Positions 1 through 4,510 of a stretch of DNA of 5,388 bases are shown here, one piece after another. Numbering within the stretch: position 1 is the first letter of the stretch; every line of letters starts with the position of its first letter. The notes under the pieces were generated by a model that was given only the letters and a program-made list of their open reading frames with translations, ran no database searches and was not told where the DNA came from. The position numbers and the translations under genes were made by a program. Source of the DNA: CAJYAN01 sp046484825 (GTDB lineage: Bacteria > Pseudomonadota > Gammaproteobacteria > UBA6429 > Thiohalophilaceae); assembly GCA_046484825.1 (NCBI GenBank), contig JAWOIE010000266.1, positions 1 through 5,388 of the forward strand, given 5' to 3'.

Positions 1-441
1 GAGGAGTTGCGTGGCTACTTCGAAAAGGCCTATGCGAGTCTCAACGACGACGGTATTCTGTTTATGGACATGTTCGGTGGCACCGAGTGTCAGGACGAGC
101 TGGAGGAAGAGACCGAGCTGGACGATGTCGATGCCACCTACATCTGGGAACACGCCAAGTTCAACCCTATCAACAACAACATCATTTGCCACATTCACTT
201 TGAATTTGCCGATGGCTCGCGCCTGGAAAAGGCCTTCACCTACAACTGGCGTCTATGGTCACTGCCGGAGATCCGCGAGTTGCTGCTCGAGGCCGGTTTC
301 CGCAAGGCCAGTATTTACTGGGAAGAGTACGAAGAGGGTGATGATGACGACGATGAAATGGAAGGCACCGGTGAGTACTATGCCACCGAGGATGTCGAAA
401 ATCAGGAGTCGTGGATGGTGTATATCGTGGCGGAAAAGTAG
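1..441 (+). CDS. Class I SAM-dependent methyltransferase, C-terminal part (5' truncated)
   Basis: The reading frame is open from base 1 and stops at TAG 439-441, so the gene begins outside the window. An in-frame TTG at 7 is probably internal. The 146 visible codons look like the second half of a Rossmann-fold methyltransferase. There is a helix followed by the strand-like LNDDGILFMDMFGG (about residues 14-27 of the fragment), typical of motifs after the SAM-binding region. Later come YIWEHAKFNPI, the motif YNWRLWSLPEIRELLLEAGF, and a C-terminal strand (WMVYIVAEK). The RLWxLPEIxxLLxEAGF segment is characteristic of bacterial class I methyltransferases of about 250 residues, whose substrates are mostly unknown. 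The SAM-binding GxGxG loop would lie upstream and cannot be seen. An acidic stretch (EEYEEGDDDDDEME, 322-363) sits before the last strand and is probably a surface loop. The fold call is fairly sure; the substrate is unknown. Confidence 0.8.
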   Translation, partial: EELRGYFEKAYASLNDDGILFMDMFGGTECQDELEEETELDDVDATYIWEHAKFNPINNNIICHIHFEFADGSRLEKAFTYNWRLWSLPEIRELLLEAGFRKASIYWEEYEEGDDDDDEMEGTGEYYATEDVENQESWMVYIVAEK

Positions 442-466
442 CGGACTCCTCGCCTCCGCACGAAAG

Positions 467-496
467 AAAACGGCGCCCAGGGGGCGCCGTTTTTTT
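467..496. terminator. Bidirectional intrinsic terminator between convergent genes
   Basis: A perfect 8-bp GC stem, CGGCGCCC (471-478) and GGGCGCCG (482-489), closes a 3-nt loop (AGG). It is followed by seven T (490-496) and preceded by AAAA (467-470) within an A-rich stretch. This is a canonical Rho-independent terminator for the methyltransferase, 26 bases after its stop. Because the upstream flank is A-rich, it should also work on the minus strand, where it lies about 35 bases past the stop of the convergent membrane-protein gene. Confidence 0.93.
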
Positions 497-530
497 GTGG
501 CCGTCTGTCGCTGCAGCGAGGTGAACCCGC

Positions 531-908
531 TCAGGCGTTTTTGCCGGCCTTGATAAAGAGCACTTTCATCAGGATCAGGGCGAGCAGCACCAGGATCGAG
601 GCAATGGCCAGTACCGGGTCGATGGTCTCCGCCGCGACAAACTTGCCATAATATAAAAACAGGCCGAGGACGACGAAAAATGTGCCGACCTGATGCAGGT
701 AGTACTGGGCCATGGCAAGTTTTGAGTTGGTGTTATTCAGCCACAGTTTGTGACACAGGGCATAAACAAAAGTCACGACAAAGCCAATGAGCATGATGTG
801 CGCGTGCGTGACTAACTGGCCGTGGTCCTTGGAGGCGGCCATAAAGATCCCCAACGCCAGGCCAAGAATGGCGTAGCCCAACCCGGTGAGTACAAATTTT
901 CTGTCCAT
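531..908 (-). CDS. Small four-helix membrane protein resembling part of haem-copper oxidase subunit I
   Basis: This encodes a 125-residue, strongly hydrophobic protein. Four membrane segments are evident at about residues 5-25, 38-57, 70-90 and 98-118. Polar positions are few, but histidines are notable: H29, H35 and H37 (in THAHIMLIGF), H53, and H72 (in YYLHQVGTFF). The HAHxMLxGF and LHQxG patterns recall helices of haem-copper oxidase subunit I and NnrS-type proteins, where such histidines bind haem or metal. At 125 residues it is far too short to be an oxidase subunit (about 450-550). Similar stand-alone proteins occur in proteobacteria, as far as I recall, without known function. A purine-rich AAGGGGAA precedes the ATG at 906-908 with suitable spacing. 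It is the downstream gene of a same-strand pair with the MBL hydrolase, but the 213-bp gap argues for its own promoter. Haem or metal binding is inference from the histidine pattern only. Confidence 0.75.
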   Translation of the reverse strand: MDRKFVLTGLGYAILGLALGIFMAASKDHGQLVTHAHIMLIGFVVTFVYALCHKLWLNNTNSKLAMAQYYLHQVGTFFVVLGLFLYYGKFVAAETIDPVLAIASILVLLALILMKVLFIKAGKNA

Positions 909-1004
909 GTGTTTTCCCCTTTAGTGTCAATAATGATCTGTTTTGGCCACGCTGTGCGCGGGCGCATTTGTTGTTGTGGGTACCTCGGCCCCGGTCGCGG
1001 GTCA

Positions 1005-1022
1005 CGCCGCCAGGATGCGGCG
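1005..1022. other. GC-rich inverted repeat in the spacer between two minus-strand genes
   Basis: CGCCGC (1005-1010) and GCGGCG (1017-1022) form a perfect 6-bp stem with a 6-nt loop. No T-run follows on either strand, so it does not look like an intrinsic terminator. It lies about 100 bases upstream of the start of the small membrane protein and could be leader structure or chance in GC-rich DNA. Apart from this and the hairpin at 1063-1087, I see nothing gene-like in 909-1121. Confidence 0.3.
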
Positions 1023-1062
1023 CGTCACCGCAACAGGACGAGCGTACCGGCGAAGCTATAAT

Positions 1063-1087
1063 TAGCACAACTCTGGTGTTGGTGCTA
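1063..1087 (-). terminator. Hairpin downstream of the MBL hydrolase gene, weak terminator candidate
   Basis: TAGCAC (1063-1068) pairs with GTGCTA (1082-1087). AAC (1069-1071) pairs with GTT (1078-1080), leaving G1081 bulged and a 6-nt loop. On the minus strand it begins 34 bases past the MBL hydrolase stop and is followed by the AT-rich AATTATAG rather than a run of T. It may weakly terminate transcription or stabilise the 3' end; it is not a convincing classical terminator. Confidence 0.3.
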
Positions 1088-1121
1088 CTGGTGGTGTGGA
1101 CGCTCCTGGTCGCGCTGCCTG

Positions 1122-1811
1122 TCAGGCCTTGACGGCATCGTAGGGTTCTTCGCGGACCTTGTCGTGGATGTGCATGCGATAGTCGACAAACTGCTCGACA
1201 TCATGGAAGTGCATAAAGGGATTGCCCTCGCACTGCTCGGCCATGGTAGAGGTCTCTTTGACCGCATAGTTATGGCCGGGATGGATGATCGTGTCACCGG
1301 GCAGGCGCCCCAGTTTGTTCAGGGTGTCGTACATAACATTGGGGTCGCCGCCATTGAGGTCACAACGCCCACAACCAAAGACGAACAGGGTGTCGCCGGT
1401 GATCAGGTCATGATTGATCCTGTAACAGGCCGAGCCGGGGGTATGCCCGGGGGTGTGTAGAATCTCAATCGCGGTGTCGCCGAGCTGAATGATGTCGCCC
1501 CCGTGGTGCAGGGTGGGCAGGTCCTGGTGCTGGCCCCAGAACTGCGCCTCGGCCTTGAGCAGGTGCAACTGCGCGTCGTACTGGTTCAGCACCTGCTGGA
1601 TACCGTTGATGTGGTCATGGTGGCTATGGGTGAGCAGGATGTCGGTAATGCGCACGCCCTTTTTTTGTGCCAGTCGGAGGATGGCCCCCACATCCCAGGC
1701 GGGGTCGACCACGGCGGCGCGGCCGCTCTTCTGGTCGGAGATGAGATAGACAAAATTCTCCATCGGCCCCAGTTCCAGGACATCGATGCTGTAGGGGCGG
1801 TCTGTGGACAT
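1122..1811 (-). CDS. MBL-fold metallo-hydrolase, glyoxalase II / persulfide dioxygenase-like
   Basis: This 229-residue protein carries all metal-binding motifs of the metallo-beta-lactamase fold. THSHHDH (61-67) supplies H62, H64, D66 and H67; TPGHTPG (120-126) supplies H123; the bridging aspartate is D140 in LITGDTLF; HPGHNY (177-182) supplies H180. GDTLFVFGCGRCDL followed by DPNVMYDTLNKLGRLP is the signature shared by hydroxyacylglutathione hydrolases (GloB) and ETHE1-like persulfide dioxygenases. These act on glutathione thioesters or persulfides in the cytoplasm. All seven dinuclear-site ligands are present, which fits a hydrolase with two metals. The protein is somewhat shorter than typical GloB (about 250-260). 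The basic C-terminal glutathione-binding region of GloB is not recognisable; the tail is instead histidine-rich and acidic. The exact substrate is therefore open. The start ATG (1809-1811) is preceded by GGAG at 6-nt spacing on the minus strand. Confidence 0.88.
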   Translation of the reverse strand: MSTDRPYSIDVLELGPMENFVYLISDQKSGRAAVVDPAWDVGAILRLAQKKGVRITDILLTHSHHDHINGIQQVLNQYDAQLHLLKAEAQFWGQHQDLPTLHHGGDIIQLGDTAIEILHTPGHTPGSACYRINHDLITGDTLFVFGCGRCDLNGGDPNVMYDTLNKLGRLPGDTIIHPGHNYAVKETSTMAEQCEGNPFMHFHDVEQFVDYRMHIHDKVREEPYDAVKA

Positions 1812-1857
1812 GGCGAACTCCGGTGTTGTCTGGTGAGTGAGTACTTAGTGACACCTA

Positions 1858-1863
1858 ATTGTA
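1858..1863 (-). promoter_or_regulatory. Candidate -10 box for the MBL hydrolase gene
   Basis: Read on the minus strand these bases are TACAAT, one mismatch from the sigma-70 -10 consensus, lying 46 bases before the ATG. No good -35 box is found at 16-18 bp spacing, so any promoter would be weak or activator-dependent. The call rests on a single hexamer. Confidence 0.28.
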
Positions 1864-1897
1864 GGGCAGGACAAAGTCACAAACACCCCCTGGCGGT

Positions 1898-1922
1898 GAT
1901 TTGAGTCGCGGGGATTTGAGTC
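1898..1922. repeat. 10-bp direct repeat in divergent intergenic region
   Basis: GATTTGAGTC occurs exactly at 1898-1907 and again at 1913-1922, start to start 15 bp. It lies between the divergent MBL hydrolase and lytic transglycosylase genes. The second copy overlaps the candidate -35 box of the transglycosylase, so the pair could be tandem sites for a regulator. It could equally be a small local duplication. Confidence 0.5.
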
Positions 1923-1943
1923 TGGCGAAAACCTGCCGATAAC
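1916..1943 (+). promoter_or_regulatory. Candidate sigma-70 promoter for the lytic transglycosylase
   Basis: TTGAGT (1916-1921) as -35 and GATAAC (1938-1943) as -10 are separated by 16 bp, each matching four of six consensus positions. The predicted transcript would start near 1950, giving a very short leader. The -35 box lies within the second copy of the 10-bp direct repeat. Confidence 0.35.
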
Positions 1944-1945
1944 AG

Positions 1946-1966
1946 CACTATCTGTAACCGATAGTG
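1946..1966 (+). promoter_or_regulatory. Inverted repeat just upstream of the transglycosylase start
   Basis: CACTATC (1946-1952) and GATAGTG (1960-1966) form a perfect 7-bp inverted repeat around a 7-nt spacer. The right arm ends 6 bases before ATG 1973 and includes the alternative GTG start at 1964. As RNA it would fold over the position where a ribosome-binding site should be; as DNA it could be an operator overlapping the transcription start. Which of these applies, if either, cannot be told from sequence. Confidence 0.4.
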
Positions 1967-1972
1967 AGCGCC

Positions 1973-2584
1973 ATGGGCCATTTTTCACTACAGACTTCCG
2001 GAGTGCTGCTGCTGACACTGCTATGGCCGTTGTCGGTGCAGGCCTATTATCTCTACCAGTTACCGGACGGTAGCCGCCTGATTACCGACACGGTGCAGCA
2101 TGACCCGAGCTACAAGCTGGTGCGCACCAGTCGCGATACGCGCCATATGGGGCGCTATGCGGCGCGTACCAATTTGCAGCACTCGGCCAGCGCCGCGGAC
2201 TACGACAAACTCATTCGCCACTTTGCCCAGCGCTATGATGTCGATATTGCCCTGGTCAAGGCCGTGATTCATACCGAGTCCTACTTCAATCCGGCGGCCA
2301 CCTCGCGGGTGGGGGCCTCGGGGTTAATGCAATTGATGCCGGCGACGGCGGCGCAGTACGGTGTCACGGATATCTATGACCCGCAACAGAACCTGGAGGC
2401 GGGTATTCGCCATTTGCGTTATTTGCTGGGTAAGTACGGTGACAAAATGCACCATGCCCTGGCGGCCTATAATGCCGGTGAGACGGCGGTGCAAAAGTAC
2501 AATGGCATTCCGCCCTACCCCGAAACACAACACTATGTCACCAAGGTCATGCAGCGCCTGAACTATTATAGCCGCTGGCCGTAA
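1973..2584 (+). CDS. Secreted lytic transglycosylase (SLT domain)
   Basis: The predicted protein is a 203-residue periplasmic murein lytic transglycosylase, which cleaves the MurNAc-GlcNAc bond of peptidoglycan. Residues 1-24 look like a signal peptide: a hydrophobic core VLLLTLLWPL, then SVQA before the mature YYLY, though without the usual Lys/Arg. A short segment YYLYQLPDGSRLITDT (25-40) resembles the DUF4124-type beta motif often found in front of SLT domains. The SLT domain spans about 76-203. It has catalytic Glu102 in HTESYFNP, then GASGLMQLMPATA (114-126), the AAYNAGE motif (164-170) and the ETQHYVTKV segment near the C-terminus. The only possible starts are GTG 1964 and ATG 1973, because an in-frame stop lies at 1955-1957. 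Neither has a good Shine-Dalgarno; I prefer the ATG. The 3' end overlaps the convergent neighbour by 19 bp. Confidence 0.92.
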   Translation: MGHFSLQTSGVLLLTLLWPLSVQAYYLYQLPDGSRLITDTVQHDPSYKLVRTSRDTRHMGRYAARTNLQHSASAADYDKLIRHFAQRYDVDIALVKAVIHTESYFNPAATSRVGASGLMQLMPATAAQYGVTDIYDPQQNLEAGIRHLRYLLGKYGDKMHHALAAYNAGETAVQKYNGIPPYPETQHYVTKVMQRLNYYSRWP

Positions 2585-3192
2585 AAGGCCGCCGCGGTTG
2601 CCTGCTGCATGCGCAGGCTGGCGAGACGTGCCTCGGCCACGACGCGCAGGCGGCTCGCCAGGGCCTCGCCGATCATTTCCAGGTCCTGCTGTAATGCCGC
2701 CAGCTCCGGCAACGGACGCTCGTGTGGCGTGGGTTGCAGTACATAGGTCACCCCCAGGGTTTGTCCCAGGCTGGCAAGGGCGATCTGCCAGCGGCCACAC
2801 AGGTGGCCGCCGTGGTGCAGGTGTTCCACATGCTCGTGAAGTAACTGGGCGTACAACGGTCGGGCACAATAAAAGAAGATTTGCGGCAGGCGGTGCAGGG
2901 CGCCACGGCTATCGGCGTGGCCCTGACAGGACCAGCAGGGCTGAAACACGCCCAGTGTGTTGAGTTCAAACACCAGCCTGAGCAGGTGGGGCTCGATGGG
3001 ATGGGCGGCAGGGTCGCTGGAGAGGGCCCGTGGGGCGTCCTGACACTGCCAGTGACAGCGGCGGTCTTGCGCTTGCTGACAATGGGGGCAGGGCTGCACT
3101 ACCGGCGTCTGGATCGCCAGCAGTAGCTGCTCCAGCTCGGCTATGGTCTCGCCGATACTGGTAAAGTCCGCCTTTGGCCTGCAGATTTCCAT
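2566..3192 (-). CDS. Cysteine-rich conserved-type hypothetical protein, possible zinc binder
   Basis: This is a 208-residue protein of no function known to me. An N-terminal helix (about 11-28) is followed by a cysteine cluster, CPHC (35-38) and C46/C50 in RRCHWQC. A second cluster follows, PCWSCQGH (85-92), with further C109 and C132 and a histidine-rich stretch HEHVEHLHHGGH (119-130). Two CxxC knuckles plus His resemble a structural zinc site, but the spacing does not match a zinc-finger class I can name. I recall similar proteobacterial hypothetical proteins with a CP.C..CHW.C plus QPCWSC.GH pattern, none characterised. The C-terminal third (about 160-200) is predicted helical. No signal peptide or membrane segment is visible, so it is probably cytoplasmic. 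The start ATG (3190-3192) has AAGGA about 9 bases upstream. It overlaps the end of the convergent lytic transglycosylase and is divergent from dinB. Confidence 0.8.
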   Translation of the reverse strand: MEICRPKADFTSIGETIAELEQLLLAIQTPVVQPCPHCQQAQDRRCHWQCQDAPRALSSDPAAHPIEPHLLRLVFELNTLGVFQPCWSCQGHADSRGALHRLPQIFFYCARPLYAQLLHEHVEHLHHGGHLCGRWQIALASLGQTLGVTYVLQPTPHERPLPELAALQQDLEMIGEALASRLRVVAEARLASLRMQQATAAAFYGQRL

Positions 3193-3239
3193 TTGCCCGT
3201 ATCCTTGCCTGCCTGTCCCAAGGGCTTCACTCCTCCCTA

Positions 3240-3268
3240 ATGACCATAAGCTTAGTACGTCTTATAAA
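3240..3268 (+). promoter_or_regulatory. Candidate sigma-70 promoter for dinB (-pepN)
   Basis: ATGACC (3240-3245, four of six) and TATAAA (3263-3268, five of six) are separated by 17 bp, with predicted transcription start near 3275 and a leader of about 20 bases. No CTGT-N8-ACAG LexA box is present between 3193 and 3300. The core TTATAA is palindromic, so the minus-strand gene might use the same AT-rich spot, but no matching -35 is seen in that direction. Confidence 0.45.
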
Positions 3269-3295
3269 AAGCGCCTGCTCAGGTACACTAGGGAC

Positions 3296-4507
3296 ATGAT
3301 AATTCATGTCGATATGGATGCCTTTTATGCCGCGGTGGAGGAGCTCGACAGCCCGGAACTGGCCGGCAGGGCGGTGATCGTCGGTGGCTCGCCACAGGGG
3401 CGCGGCGTGGTTGCCACGGCCAACTACGCGGCCCGCAAGTTCGGCGTGCACAGTGCCATGTCCATGTCTCAGGCCATGCGCCTGTGTCCGCAGGCCGTCG
3501 TTCGCCCCGGACGCATGGCCCGTTACCAGGCAATCTCGGCCCGCATCCACGCCATTTTTGCCCGCTATACCCCCGAGATCGAGCCCCTGTCACTGGACGA
3601 GGCCTTTCTGGATGTCCGTGGCAGTGAAAAACTCTTTGGCGGCACGGCACCCATTGCCCGGCGCATCAAGCAGGAGATCCTCGACGAGCTGGGGCTGGTG
3701 GCCTCGGTGGGGGTGGCGCCGAATAAATTTCTCGCCAAGATTGCCTCGGACCTGGAGAAACCCGATGGTTTTGTGGTGGTGACGGCGGCGCAGTCACAGG
3801 CCTTTCTCGACCCCTTGCCGGTCGGACGCCTGTGGGGCGTGGGCCAGGCCACGGCGGCCATTTTTGAGCGCCTGGGGATTGGGCATATCGGTGAGGTACG
3901 GCGCCAGTCCCCCGAGCTGATGCAGCGCTATTTCGGCACTATGGGCCAGCACCTGCTGGAACTGGCCCAGGGTATCGACCCACGGCCGGTGGTGAGCGAA
4001 CGCCAGGCGAAGTCCATCTCCCGCGAGACCACCTTCCCCGTGGATGTGGCGGACGCCGAGGTCCTGCGCGCCCGCCTGATGTCCCTGTGCGAGCAGGTCA
4101 GCGGCCGCCTGCGCCAACACGGTCTCAAGGGCCGTACCGTGCAGTTGAAATTGCGCTATGCGGATTTTCAGACCCTGACGCGCGCCCGCAGCCTGCCCGA
4201 GCCGAGCGACCATACCGACGAGCTCTGGCAGACCTGCTGGCGGCTGTTTTGCGACCACTGGCGCAGCGGCCAGCCGATTCGCCTCATCGGCATGGGGGTA
4301 AGTGGCCTGCATGGGTCCGCACCTGCGGCGAGCCGGCAGGCCGATTTATTTGCCACGCCCCACAAACAGCACTTGCAGGTCATCGATGCGATCACCGATG
4401 ATATTCAGTCGCGCTATGGCCAGCAGGCCCTGCAGCGCGGCACCAGTCTACGTGCAGCCCCCGGCCAGTCTCATCAGCACAAGCCCCCGGTAAAATCACA
4501 GGAGTAA
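3296..4507 (+). CDS. dinB: DNA polymerase IV (Y-family translesion polymerase)
   Basis: This is a 403-residue Y-family polymerase that copies damaged DNA in the cytoplasm. The N-terminus MIIHVDMDAFYAAVEELD holds catalytic D6 and the steric-gate aromatic Y11 (Phe in E. coli). SLDEAFLDV holds D101 and E102, completing the metal triad. The palm-thumb segment SVGVAPNKFLAKIASDLEKPDG (137-158) and the helix-hairpin-helix LPVGRLWGVG (174-183) are typical. The little-finger domain begins near SISRETTF (240-247). QADLF (348-352) is a close match to the beta-clamp binding motif. It is followed by about 50 more residues (LQVIDAITDDIQSRYG and a basic tail), so the motif is internal rather than terminal, and the protein is longer than E. 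coli DinB (351). The frame is open upstream to 3143, but that stretch overlaps the divergent gene and is not DinB-like; ATG 3296 matches the family start. Its Shine-Dalgarno is weak (AGGG very close to the ATG). Confidence 0.96.
   Translation: MIIHVDMDAFYAAVEELDSPELAGRAVIVGGSPQGRGVVATANYAARKFGVHSAMSMSQAMRLCPQAVVRPGRMARYQAISARIHAIFARYTPEIEPLSLDEAFLDVRGSEKLFGGTAPIARRIKQEILDELGLVASVGVAPNKFLAKIASDLEKPDGFVVVTAAQSQAFLDPLPVGRLWGVGQATAAIFERLGIGHIGEVRRQSPELMQRYFGTMGQHLLELAQGIDPRPVVSERQAKSISRETTFPVDVADAEVLRARLMSLCEQVSGRLRQHGLKGRTVQLKLRYADFQTLTRARSLPEPSDHTDELWQTCWRLFCDHWRSGQPIRLIGMGVSGLHGSAPAASRQADLFATPHKQHLQVIDAITDDIQSRYGQQALQRGTSLRAAPGQSHQHKPPVKSQE
4500..4504 (+). promoter_or_regulatory. pepN ribosome-binding site inside the end of dinB
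   Basis: AGGAG lies 6 bases before the pepN ATG at 4511-4513 and within the last codons of dinB, whose stop is at 4505-4507. Translation of pepN is therefore probably coupled to that of dinB. This site fixes the pepN start. Confidence 0.8.
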
Positions 4508-4510
4508 ATC

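Noticed and set aside
11..553. 180-codon open frame on the plus strand overlapping the methyltransferase
   Set aside because: It is out of frame with the recognisable methyltransferase, rich in Ser, Arg, Thr and Pro as GC-rich shadow frames are, and runs through the terminator.
1057..1062. Perfect TATAAT on the plus strand
   Set aside because: No -35 box sits 16-18 bp upstream and no plus-strand gene follows; the downstream DNA is coding on the minus strand.
2324..2869. 181-codon minus-strand open frame
   Set aside because: It lies antisense to the lytic transglycosylase and in another frame of the cysteine-rich gene, both better supported; its composition is Arg/Pro/Ala-rich.
3143..3295. 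51-codon N-terminal extension of DinB from a GTG start
   Set aside because: The extension has no DinB similarity, overlaps the start of the divergent gene, and would place the start upstream of the likely promoter.
3794..4312. 172-codon minus-strand open frame inside dinB
   Set aside because: It is antisense to conserved DinB coding sequence; long shadow frames are expected at this GC content.
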